A stretch of DNA of 64,000 nt, taken from positions 2,041,249 through 2,105,248 of the forward strand of contig NZ_VAWB01000001.1 in NCBI RefSeq assembly GCF_006148925.1, read 5' to 3'. The notes below the pieces were generated by a model. That model saw only the letters and a program-made list of their open reading frames with translations, was not told the origin of the DNA and made no database searches. The position numbers were made by a program, and so were the translations under genes. Each line of letters starts with the position of its first letter. Within the stretch, counting starts at the first letter, position 1. Of this stretch, positions 18,601 through 25,765 are shown piece by piece. The DNA comes from Hyunsoonleella aestuarii. GTDB lineage: Bacteria > Bacteroidota > Bacteroidia > Flavobacteriales > Flavobacteriaceae.

Positions 18601-18699
18601 TGTTTTTTTACCAGTAGCTATTCCTACAAAACCAATTGTACAAACAGAAACAACGGCAATAAAAACAAAGGCCATTATTATTTTAGTTCTTAATTTCAT
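15616..18699 (-). CDS. Transmembrane sensor with HAMP, PAS, SpoIIE (PP2C) phosphatase and RsbW-like ATPase domains
   Basis: A 1027-residue inner-membrane signalling protein. TM1 is about 7-29, a dCache-like periplasmic sensor covers 30-405, and TM2 is 411-430. HAMP (431-485) leads into a coiled coil (485-510) and PAS (510-630). The SpoIIE-type PP2C phosphatase (650-880) has intact metal ligands: GGDFYD (681-686), ADVSGKG (700-706), TDG (820-822) and QADDITIL (871-878). An RsbW-like HATPase domain (895-1027) has EIINNIVSYGY (935-945), a VSIEDDA strand and GGLGVHMV. Partner-switching phosphatase and kinase are usually separate proteins (RsbU and RsbW); here both sit on one chain behind one sensor. 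It is the first gene of the cluster, preceded by an 18-bp near-palindrome at 18731-18748. Confidence 0.9.
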   Translation of the reverse strand: MKLRTKIIMAFVFIAVVSVCTIGFVGIATGKKTMENEAFNNLTAIRELKANQVEAYFEQTRNEVQSYSENLMVIDAINDFQNSFFKIEIKNLEEADIDSSLKAHYKNEFLSHLDSNSITTPSLAEYFPIEKQTQYLQYLYISNNAYPTGEKQLLLKSNDNSSYSAIHSKYHPVFKSYLDKIGFYDLFLIDTTGHIVYTVHKEIDFATSINDGAFKKTHLARLVQNVLESDQKGYTNIVDFDMYPPSYNEQASFIATAIYDGEKKVGVLAFQLSIDRINNIMTDNQQWSKVGLGRTGETYIVGKDLLMRNQSRFLIEDKVNYEEMLQNIGISNDTIKQIIKFNNSIGLQKVSTVGVKNAINGKTGTNMFNDYRGVQVLSSYRPLKIKDVDWVIMSEIDKDEAFLELNDSFIQMFYWTIIILIMIFVLAVYFSRKLTKPIVKLTKISKEMADGNLSIETGLVRKDEIGVLANSFDVMSKSIKQMMDELEDTNASLENKVKDRTKEVEESHNKIKSIIENANDAIITIDANQIITQFNPAACRLFGYEVNEIIGQSLLQILPPKAKADHHKHIDEFKSSSVSSKRMDERPDVTGMKKNGEIFPIEASISKQQYGDEMFFTAFVKDITERKEMERLLAEASQRMEDELNVGKEIQLSMLPLIFPAFPDHSEFNIFAMLESAREVGGDFYDFYFIEKNKFLFSIADVSGKGVPSALFMAVCKTLIKSRANEDNSPSSIVTFVNDELSRDNKTSMFVTLFLCIIDLSTGELKYTNAGHNPPYLKRVNGEIETLDTLHGPVVGAVEDFVYKEDRLKMLANDKLILFTDGVNEAMNIKNELYSNDRIIKNIKKWNKNTLEENLKGLYNSVIKFQGEAEQADDITILGFEYLEPILNEIIFSKTLTIKNQMSEIDFVNELFNEFCEQNGVPSAVYRKFNIAFDEIINNIVSYGYNDKKEHKIKIIINITEDHLVVSIEDDAIAFNPLNLASPETDASIEDREIGGLGVHMVKKLMDNVSYKRYIKKNLTTLYKKLK

Positions 18700-18730
18700 A
18701 TTTTTTTAAAAATTACTGCCAACTAGGAAA

Positions 18731-18748
18731 TAAACGCAATTGTGTTTA
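18731..18748. promoter_or_regulatory. Near-palindrome upstream of the signalling cluster
   Basis: TAAACGCAATTGTGTTTA reads the same on both strands except for one position pair (G18736 against T18743). It is centred 40 bases upstream of the sensor gene ATG, where an operator or a leader hairpin could act. No clear TAnnTTTG box was found in the 138-base gap. It is a candidate only. Confidence 0.3.
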
Positions 18749-18837
18749 TTTGCAATACCTCAATAAATATACTTAATGTTTTTACAAATAGAGCACCTTA
18801 AATATTTTTAAAAAATAAACTTGGTGATAACAATAAG

Positions 18838-19077
18838 TTAAGGCGTGAGGTAAACCTGCCCTCGATGCGGTCTTAAAGCATCTCGAATAGGTTTCATCTG
18901 GTCTTCATCAACAACTAGGTAAGCAATGCTATGCATATCGTTTATATGGTCTACTCCAGTAATTGAAATATTTAGGTTTTCAATGGTTATGTATTCTTTT
19001 AAATGAATTAAATGATGGTCTGCAGTAAGAGCTCCATGGGGGCCACGAAAATCCCAAATTAACTTTAATTGGCGCAT
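18838..19077 (-). CDS. Conserved small protein of unknown function (79 residues)
   Basis: A 79-residue soluble protein without signal peptide or membrane segment. It opens with RQLKLIWDFRGPHGALTADH and closes with ALRPHRGQVYLTP. It contains several His (ADHHLIHL, DHINDMH) and has a compact ferredoxin-like pattern of strands and helices. I believe similar small proteins occur in other Flavobacteriaceae, but I cannot name a family. It is a separate transcription unit upstream of the envelope-chaperone operon and divergent from it. The coding frame is supported by its good composition and by a start 192 bases from the next gene. Confidence 0.6.
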   Translation of the reverse strand: MRQLKLIWDFRGPHGALTADHHLIHLKEYITIENLNISITGVDHINDMHSIAYLVVDEDQMKPIRDALRPHRGQVYLTP

Positions 19078-19212
19078 ATAAGGGTTTTAGTTTAGGTCAA
19101 ATATAAGTTATTTTAAACACTAAGAATGGGTTAAAAAATAGGTTGGATTCCACGCGTTTTATAACTTAATTTTAGAATAATATTTGGATGTTTTAATCGT
19201 TTGTTAAACAAC

Positions 19213-19242
19213 TTGTATTATAGGTTTATATTAGTATTTTTG
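19213..19242 (+). promoter_or_regulatory. Promoter of the PPIase operon
   Basis: TTG (19213-19215), 19 bases, then TATTTTTG (19235-19242) fits the Bacteroidota promoter pattern. The -7 box ends on the G of the GTG at 19242, so translation from that GTG is impossible and the ATG at 19269 is the start. Confidence 0.65.
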
Positions 19243-19268
19243 TGATTCTTATAAATAAAAATAAGCAA

Positions 19269-21224
19269 ATGAAGTTAAAGTATATTTTAGTTTTTGTATT
19301 CGTAATATTTCAGGTTAAAAATTATGGACAAACAAGTAATGAAGATATTCTTTTTAGTGTAGCGGAGGAACCCGTGTACGTTTCAGAATTTTTAAGAGTT
19401 TACAATAAGAATTTAGATTTAGTCCAAGACGAGTCGCAAAAAGATGTAGATGAATATTTAACGCTCTACACAAACTACAAATTAAAATTAAAAGAAGCTA
19501 AGGCATTAGGTTTTCATGAGAAACCAAGTTACCAAAGGGAGTTAGGTAATTATAGAAAGCAGTTGGCTAAGAGTTATATTTCAGATTCCAAGGTTACAGA
19601 GGCTTTGGTTGAAGAAGCTTATGAGCGTATTTCAAATGACGTTAAAGCCAACCATATTTTGGTAAGAGTCGATGAGAGCGCTACGCCAGCAGATACATTA
19701 GCAGCTTATAATCAAGTACTAAAATTAAGAGAAAGAGCGCTTAGTGAAGGTTTTGAAAAAGTTAGGAAAGAAGTCCATAACGGAAAGACCATTTATGGTG
19801 AAGAGCTTGGGTACTTTACCGGTTTTAAGATGGTTTATAAATTTGAGAATGTAGCCTATAATACGCCAGTAGGTGAAATTTCCCAACCGTTTAGAACCAG
19901 ATTTGGTTATCATTTTATTAAGGTTTTCGATAAACGTAAAGCACGTGGTGAACGTACTGTAGCACACATTATGCTGACTTTACAAAACAAAGACTCTTTA
20001 AGCGGAAATCCCGAAGAAAGAATTCAAGAAATTTATAAAAAAATCCAGCAAGGTGAGGATTTTGAAGCTTTAGCAAAACAGTTTTCCGAAGATAAAAATT
20101 CAGCACCAAGAGGAGGAAAACTAAAACCGTTTTCTGGCGGACAACTTAGTGTCCCTATTTTCGAAGAAGTAGCTTTTGGGTTGGATTCCATTGGTGTAGT
20201 TTCAACACCTTTTAAATCGAAGTTTGGTTGGCACATTGTAAAGTTATATGGAAAAAAACCAGTGGCACCGTTTCAAGAAATCAAACCAGAACTTGAGGTT
20301 AAAGTAAAACGTGACGACCGCTCTAAAATTATTGATGAAGCGCTTCATTCAAAACTAAAAAAACGTTACAATATAAGTAATGAGCAACCAGCTCTTGATT
20401 ATTTTACATCCATTCTTAACAATGATTTCTTTGCAAGAAAATGGGTGCTTCCAGAAGATTTTTCTGGAGATAAGCCTTTGGTTAAAATTGGAAAGAAGCA
20501 ATTAAATTACATCGATTTTGGTGATTATTTGGTGAAAAACCAGCGTCATAATAGAAGCAGAACAACACTTAGGAAGATTGCTGAAAGCAATTATGAAACC
20601 TTCTTGAATACCAACTTGGTTAAGTACCAAGAAGACAATTTGGAGTATGAAAATGAAGAATTCGCCGATATTGTTGGAGAGTACCGAGACGGTTTGTTAT
20701 TGTTTGATCTTATGGAAACTTCAATATGGAATGCTGCAAAAACAGACTCTATTGAGGTTAAAGATTTCTATGAAGCGAATAAGAATAAATATTTTATTCC
20801 TGAGCGTATTAATGCCGTAGTTGCCTCGTCAAATAAGCAGAAAACACTAAAAAAAGTGTCGAAACTATTAGAGGAAGGTATGGATCTCGATAAAATTAAA
20901 AACCTAGTTAATAGTAATAATAAAGTTGACGTTATTTTTACCTCAGGTATTATGGCGGCGAATCATCAAGCACTTCCTGAGGATTTCGTTTTTGCTCAAG
21001 GAATTTCTAAAATACAAAGTCACAATACAGGTTATGTGGTTGTGCAGGTAAAAGAAATTCTTCCAAAGGATATGCAATCTTTTGAAGATGCTAAGGGTAC
21101 AGTGATTTCAGATTATCAAACCCACAAAGAAGAGAAGTGGTTGAATACATTACGAGACAAGTATTCTGTAATTATTAATGAAGCCGCTTTACAAACTGTT
21201 AAGGAACAAATTAAAAATCAATAG
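19269..21224 (+). CDS. Periplasmic peptidyl-prolyl isomerase with two parvulin domains (PpiC/SurA family)
   Basis: A 651-residue exported foldase for outer-membrane proteins. Residues 1-21 are a signal peptide ending NYGQ. An N-terminal helical chaperone region follows (VYVSEFLRVYNKN). Two consecutive parvulin domains carry the expected GYFTGFKMVYKFE...FGYHFIKV and GGKLKPFSGGQ...FGWHIVKL signatures (roughly residues 120-230 and 230-345). The C-terminal 300 residues are a third, divergent substrate-binding segment without a recognised fold. The ATG at 19269 is used because the promoter overlaps the upstream GTG at 19242. It leads an operon: its stop overlaps the start of the next gene by one base (TAGTG). 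Confidence 0.9.
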   Translation: MKLKYILVFVFVIFQVKNYGQTSNEDILFSVAEEPVYVSEFLRVYNKNLDLVQDESQKDVDEYLTLYTNYKLKLKEAKALGFHEKPSYQRELGNYRKQLAKSYISDSKVTEALVEEAYERISNDVKANHILVRVDESATPADTLAAYNQVLKLRERALSEGFEKVRKEVHNGKTIYGEELGYFTGFKMVYKFENVAYNTPVGEISQPFRTRFGYHFIKVFDKRKARGERTVAHIMLTLQNKDSLSGNPEERIQEIYKKIQQGEDFEALAKQFSEDKNSAPRGGKLKPFSGGQLSVPIFEEVAFGLDSIGVVSTPFKSKFGWHIVKLYGKKPVAPFQEIKPELEVKVKRDDRSKIIDEALHSKLKKRYNISNEQPALDYFTSILNNDFFARKWVLPEDFSGDKPLVKIGKKQLNYIDFGDYLVKNQRHNRSRTTLRKIAESNYETFLNTNLVKYQEDNLEYENEEFADIVGEYRDGLLLFDLMETSIWNAAKTDSIEVKDFYEANKNKYFIPERINAVVASSNKQKTLKKVSKLLEEGMDLDKIKNLVNSNNKVDVIFTSGIMAANHQALPEDFVFAQGISKIQSHNTGYVVVQVKEILPKDMQSFEDAKGTVISDYQTHKEEKWLNTLRDKYSVIINEAALQTVKEQIKNQ

Positions 21225-22075
21225 TGCGTAGCTCTGTAATTCTTATTATATATTTTTTTGTGCTTTCGTCTTGTTCTTTTTTCAAGAAGACAGAAGATGG
21301 CGTGCCTGTAGCTAGAGTTAATGATTCTTACTTATATCTTGAGGATATTAGTGATTTAGTGTCGGCAGAAACCTCTAAAGAAGATAGTACGCTTTTAGTT
21401 CAAAATTTTATTAATCGGTGGGCTACGCAACAGTTATTGGTGGATGGTGCTAAACTTAATTTAAGTGACAATAAACTTGAGACGTTTAATAAACTTGTCA
21501 ATCAATATAAAAACGATTTATATACTAAAGCCTATTTAGAGGCTTTGGTAAAACGAAGCATTGACACCGCAGTTAACAAAGAAGAGGCTGCAGTATATTA
21601 CGAAGAAAATAAAGAGGCATTTAAGTTAAACGAAGAACTCATTAAGTTTAGATATGTTTATTTGGAGAATAATATGCTTAATCTTCGTAAGATTGAAGAA
21701 CAATTTAAGCGCTTTAATACAAAAGACAGAAGGGAACTCGATTCTATAGCTATTCAGTTTAAATCCTACTCTTTAAACGATTCAATTTGGGTCAAAGTGA
21801 ATCAAGTCCTGAAGAAAATACCAGTGCTTCAATCTGAAAATAAAAATGAACTGTTAAAAAAATCTAATTTTATACAACTCAAAGACTCATTAGGAGTATA
21901 TTTGATGCAAATTAATGATGTCTTATTACGAAGTGAAACTGCTCCTTTAGAGTATGTAAAACCTACTATAGATCAAATAGTAATTAACCAAAGGAAGTTA
22001 GAACTGATAAGACAATTAGAAAAAGATATTACAAAAGATGCCATTAAAAACAAGCAATTTGAAATTTTTAAATAA
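21224..22075 (+). CDS. SurA-N-like lipoprotein lacking a parvulin domain
   Basis: A 283-residue lipoprotein: the signal sequence ends in the lipobox VLSSC (Cys17). The mature part is mostly helical and resembles the N-terminal chaperone arm of SurA (VNDSYLYLEDISDLV, then NRWATQQLLVDGAKL), but no FGxHIIKL parvulin signature is present, so it is probably a chaperone without isomerase activity. The start is GTG, overlapping the preceding stop by one base, and the 3' end overlaps the next gene by 38 bases. This tight packing between two parvulin proteins argues that the three act together on outer-membrane protein assembly. Confidence 0.8.
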   Translation: MRSSVILIIYFFVLSSCSFFKKTEDGVPVARVNDSYLYLEDISDLVSAETSKEDSTLLVQNFINRWATQQLLVDGAKLNLSDNKLETFNKLVNQYKNDLYTKAYLEALVKRSIDTAVNKEEAAVYYEENKEAFKLNEELIKFRYVYLENNMLNLRKIEEQFKRFNTKDRRELDSIAIQFKSYSLNDSIWVKVNQVLKKIPVLQSENKNELLKKSNFIQLKDSLGVYLMQINDVLLRSETAPLEYVKPTIDQIVINQRKLELIRQLEKDITKDAIKNKQFEIFK

Positions 22076-23495
22076 TCATAAAATTATAGGTCTAATATGT
22101 ACTACTTTTTTTGTTTGGAATATTACTTCTGCACAAGAAATAATTGAAGATGAAAAGCCTGTTGAAGAGGTAGTAAAAGAAAAGGATACGGTAAATGGTT
22201 TTAAAGCCATTAAAGTTGATGGTGTTGCCGCTGTTGTTGGAGACTACATTATCTTAGATTCTGATGTAGATAAAGCATATTTACAATTAGAAGCACAAGG
22301 TGTAAATACTAAAGACATAGAGCGTTGCCAGTTGTTTGGAAAGCTATTAGAGGATAAACTTTATGCACATCATGCGATTCAGGATAGTTTAACGGTTTCT
22401 GATGCTGAAATTAGAAGGAATGTAGATTATCAAATAGAACAGTTTTTACAGCAGGTAAATGGTGATATGCAAAAGCTTTTAGATTTTTACAAAAAAGATG
22501 ATGAGCAAAGTTTTAGAGATGAAATGTTCGAAATTAACAAAGCAAATCAGTTAGCTCAAAGAATGCAGTCTAACATTGTGGAAGAGATAGAGGTTACTCC
22601 AGAGGAAGTAAGAACGTTTTTTAATAACATTCCTACAGACGAGCGTCCAACATTTGGTACCGAATTAAAAGTAGCTCAAATTGTGGCAGAACCAAAAGTA
22701 TCTGAAGAGGAAAAACAAAAGGTGATTGATAGACTAAAGCAGTTTAAAGCTGATATATTAGAGAATGGAGCAAGTTTTAGATCGAAAGCTGTATTGTATT
22801 CAGATGATCCTGGATCTGCAAGTAAAGGTGGAAAATATACATTGAATAAAAAGCAACCTCGAATGGTTAAGGAGTTCAGACAAGTGGCATTTTCGCTTCA
22901 AGAAGGTGAAATATCTGAGCCGTTTGAAACCGATTTTGGTTTTCATATTATTCAATTAGAAAAAATTCGAGGACAGGAATATGATGTAGCTCACATTCTT
23001 TTAATACCAGAAGTATCTAATTCTGCTGTACAAGAAGCTAAAGAAAGACTTGAAAAGGTTAGAGAGCGTATCGTTAATGGAGATATTTCTTTTGCAGATG
23101 CGGCTAGGGAAGCTAGTGATGAAAAGGAAACAAGAAATGATGGTGGGCAACTTATTAACCCAGCAACACAGGATTATAATTTTGAGCTTACTAGAATGGA
23201 TCCTGAGCTATATTCTCAAATTCAAAATCTAAAAGATGAAGAAGTCAGTTTGGTTTTAAAAGAACAAGACAGACAAGGAAATCTTAGTTTTAAAATATTG
23301 AGGGTTACAGATAGAATTGATGAGCATGAAGCAGATTATGCACGCGACTTTTTAAAGATTAAGGATTTAACACTTAATGATAAACGTGTAAAGGCAATTG
23401 AAAAGTGGCAAGCCGAAAAAATCATGGATACTTACATAAAAATTGGCGGTGAGAATAGAGATTGTGAATTTTCAAGTAACTGGTTAAAAAAGTAA
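22038..23495 (+). CDS. surA: SurA-type peptidyl-prolyl isomerase
   Basis: A 485-residue exported chaperone. The signal peptide ends about residue 33 (NITSAQ). An N-terminal SurA domain begins with VDGVAAVVGDYIILDSDVD, the hallmark opening of SurA. Two parvulin domains follow: one with KGGKYTLNK and FGFHIIQLE, a second beginning YDVAHILLIPE and containing NDGGQLINP. It escorts unfolded outer-membrane proteins to the BAM complex. The ATG lies inside the end of the previous gene (38-base overlap), which is unusual but consistent with the n-region needed for the signal peptide. It is third in the operon and 4 bases ahead of the MoxR gene. Confidence 0.9.
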   Translation: MPLKTSNLKFLNNHKIIGLICTTFFVWNITSAQEIIEDEKPVEEVVKEKDTVNGFKAIKVDGVAAVVGDYIILDSDVDKAYLQLEAQGVNTKDIERCQLFGKLLEDKLYAHHAIQDSLTVSDAEIRRNVDYQIEQFLQQVNGDMQKLLDFYKKDDEQSFRDEMFEINKANQLAQRMQSNIVEEIEVTPEEVRTFFNNIPTDERPTFGTELKVAQIVAEPKVSEEEKQKVIDRLKQFKADILENGASFRSKAVLYSDDPGSASKGGKYTLNKKQPRMVKEFRQVAFSLQEGEISEPFETDFGFHIIQLEKIRGQEYDVAHILLIPEVSNSAVQEAKERLEKVRERIVNGDISFADAAREASDEKETRNDGGQLINPATQDYNFELTRMDPELYSQIQNLKDEEVSLVLKEQDRQGNLSFKILRVTDRIDEHEADYARDFLKIKDLTLNDKRVKAIEKWQAEKIMDTYIKIGGENRDCEFSSNWLKK

Positions 23496-23499
23496 GTCT

Positions 23500-24453
23500 A
23501 TGTCTGATGTTGCTGCAATTGAAAGATTTGTAAATAAGTATAAAGAATTAAAGACAGAAATAGCTAAAGTCATCGTTGGACAAGATGACGTAGTAAACCA
23601 AATTTTAATTTCTGTTTTTTCAGGTGGACATTCTCTACTTATAGGTGTTCCTGGATTGGCAAAAACTTTAATGGTTAATACCATAGCACAAGCTTTAGGA
23701 CTAAACTTTAAGCGTATTCAATTTACACCAGATTTAATGCCTAGTGATATTCTTGGTAGTGAAATATTAGATGAAGACAGGCATTTTAAGTTTATAAAGG
23801 GACCTATTTTTGCTAATATAATTTTAGCTGACGAGATTAACAGAACACCACCTAAAACACAAGCAGCTTTATTAGAAGCTATGCAGGAACGTGCGGTTAC
23901 TGTGGCAGGACATCATTATAAGTTAGATTTGCCCTATTTTGTATTGGCTACTCAAAACCCAATTGAACAAGAAGGAACTTATCCTTTGCCCGAAGCACAG
24001 TTAGACCGTTTTATGTTTGCAATTAATTTAGGTTATCCTTCATTTAGTGAGGAAGTTGAAGTTGTTAAAGCAACAACCACTGATACACAGGCTAAAGTGA
24101 ATGCATTGTTTGAAGCCCAAGAAATTATCGATTTTCAACATCTTATCCGTCGTATTCCAGTTGCAGATAATGTTATAGAATATGCTGTTTCTATAGTTGG
24201 TAAAACAAGACCGGATAGTGAAGCAGCTGTAGACTTGGTTAAAAATTATATTGATTGGGGCGCGGGCCCTAGAGCTTCACAAAACCTTATTTTAGCGGCA
24301 AAAACTCATGCTGCCATTCATGGTAAATTTTCACCAGATATTGAAAATGTGCAAGCAGTAGCACACAGTATTTTAAGACACCGAATAATTAAAAACTACA
24401 AAGCGGAAGCTGAAGGAATTACTGAGGAGGCAATCATTAAAAGTTTATTCTAA
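23500..24453 (+). CDS. MoxR-family AAA+ ATPase
   Basis: A 317-residue cytoplasmic AAA+ ATPase. It has Walker A GVPGLAKT, Walker B ILADEINR with the following TPPKTQAALLEAM, the sensor region FVLATQNPIEQEGTYPLPEAQLDRF, and a C-terminal lid (GPRASQNLILAAK). MoxR proteins usually act as chaperones for vWA-domain partners and often precede DUF58 and vWA genes; here none follows and the next gene is convergent. It begins 4 bases after surA, so it belongs to the envelope-chaperone operon. Its partner may be encoded elsewhere. Confidence 0.93.
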   Translation: MSDVAAIERFVNKYKELKTEIAKVIVGQDDVVNQILISVFSGGHSLLIGVPGLAKTLMVNTIAQALGLNFKRIQFTPDLMPSDILGSEILDEDRHFKFIKGPIFANIILADEINRTPPKTQAALLEAMQERAVTVAGHHYKLDLPYFVLATQNPIEQEGTYPLPEAQLDRFMFAINLGYPSFSEEVEVVKATTTDTQAKVNALFEAQEIIDFQHLIRRIPVADNVIEYAVSIVGKTRPDSEAAVDLVKNYIDWGAGPRASQNLILAAKTHAAIHGKFSPDIENVQAVAHSILRHRIIKNYKAEAEGITEEAIIKSLF

Positions 24454-24566
24454 TAACGTTCCAAAAATAAATTTTGAATTGTCACGAGCGGTTTTAATAT
24501 TTATTCTTAATTAATTCTGCCAATAGTTCATGTAAGTTTAGCCTTTTGGCAGGTTGAAATTCCAAA

Positions 24567-25715
24567 TTAACGTTCATCGTAAAATTCGCTAATTTTCATT
24601 TCCATTTCTTCGTCATGAAAAAAGAGAAACATACTTGCCATCATGTCTTGAAGTTCGTCGGTTGTATTATTCGTCAATAAGGTGATTTCATATTTATGAT
24701 TGGGATACATTAAAGTGCCATCTTTACTTGAAAAAGTGGGCGTTTTTGTAAGGCCTATTTTTCCTTTATGATTCGTTACATCACATTTATAAATTATAGT
24801 ATTCGATGTTATGTCTTTTAAAACAAACTGTTCTGCAAAGGGATGTAAATGAGGTGTGATTTGATGTAAACGCATGGTGTCTTTTAAAGCTAGTTGTTGG
24901 GTAGCATCAAACGAAAAAGATTGCTTTCCTTTAAATAGTTTCCAATGACCCGAAAGAGCTCGCCCATCTTTATCAAAATAGGTATGGTTTTTAGTTTCAA
25001 CTGGAATACAAGATTTCCCTAAATCTTTTCCTTCAATACTATATGGATCATTTTCGTCAAAGGGTAACATCATATATACCGTTTTTGGAAGTAGCGGTTT
25101 TATAGTTTTTTCCTTTTTGTATTTAATGGAAATATCATGTTTTACAAGAAAAATGGAATCTTTTACATTATGATTAAGTACTTGCGTAATGACAAAAAAT
25201 CGTTCATCACTAAAAAAAGGAAAACCATAACCTTCTGGGAAATCAACCGATTCTACGCCATGAGATAGTGAAATAACTCTGGGGTATTGACTATTTATTC
25301 TGTCTAATAAGTTCCAACGCACATGATGTTCTTGTTCTATATAATCAACATTCATATGACAGACAAAATCATTTGAGCGTTGTTGATTTGTTTTACCATC
25401 TTTAGCTTCAACTTTAAATCCTGTCATCCATAAAAGATCTTGTTTAGATTGGTCTAAATAAAAGGAATTAAAGGCTTTTGGACCTTCCATAGATTTATAA
25501 ATACCGTCAACAGGCAGGTCTGGAGATTCGAATTTTAAAAGCTCATTAGTTTTAGTTTTTTGCCAATCGGAATCAATGATTTTTAAAAAATGAAGCGTTC
25601 GAGTTTTTACAATTGCTTTATGTCTGTTAGATAAATTAAAATAGTATATTAGACCAATACTAGCAATTAATACTAGAAAAAGGATTGAGATTTTGTGCCA
25701 CTTTTTTAAAGTCAC
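24567..25715 (-). CDS. Membrane-anchored protein, possible PHM-like copper monooxygenase
   Basis: A 382-residue protein with one N-terminal transmembrane anchor (9-26) and a periplasmic domain. No family is certain. Several features recall the type II copper, ascorbate-dependent monooxygenases (peptidylglycine hydroxylase fold): WMTGFKV, DFVCHMNVD (His120, Met121), an ITQVLNHNVKD strand (His182), a paired ITPHLHPFAEQFVL (His289 and His291, like the His-x-His CuB site), and ELQDMMASMFLFF (like the DEM copper-Met segment). Length and order of these sites fit the two-domain fold. Without an alignment this stays a hypothesis; it may be only a secreted His-rich protein. It is divergent from the acyltransferase pair, 37 bases away. 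Confidence 0.5.
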   Translation of the reverse strand: MTLKKWHKISILFLVLIASIGLIYYFNLSNRHKAIVKTRTLHFLKIIDSDWQKTKTNELLKFESPDLPVDGIYKSMEGPKAFNSFYLDQSKQDLLWMTGFKVEAKDGKTNQQRSNDFVCHMNVDYIEQEHHVRWNLLDRINSQYPRVISLSHGVESVDFPEGYGFPFFSDERFFVITQVLNHNVKDSIFLVKHDISIKYKKEKTIKPLLPKTVYMMLPFDENDPYSIEGKDLGKSCIPVETKNHTYFDKDGRALSGHWKLFKGKQSFSFDATQQLALKDTMRLHQITPHLHPFAEQFVLKDITSNTIIYKCDVTNHKGKIGLTKTPTFSSKDGTLMYPNHKYEITLLTNNTTDELQDMMASMFLFFHDEEMEMKISEFYDER

Positions 25716-25733
25716 CTAGGTCTTATTTATAAT

Positions 25734-25765
25734 CAAAATTACTAATATTTTAATGCAACCACCAA
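25734..25765 (-). promoter_or_regulatory. Possible promoter of the copper-monooxygenase-like gene
   Basis: On the minus strand, TTG (25765-25763), 21 bases, TAATTTTG (25741-25734). It overlaps the first codons of the divergent acyltransferase gene. It fits the consensus but the -33 box is minimal. Confidence 0.35.

Noticed and set aside
11030..18699. Naming the cluster a known anti-phage defence system
   Set aside because: A CNG channel and a TCAD9-like domain invite this, but no nuclease, STAND ATPase, cyclase or other diagnostic defence gene is present.
24517..24552. Inverted repeat CTGCCAA/TTGGCAG between moxR and the monooxygenase-like gene
   Set aside because: Arms of 7 bases with a 22-base loop and no T-run on either side are too weak for a terminator call.
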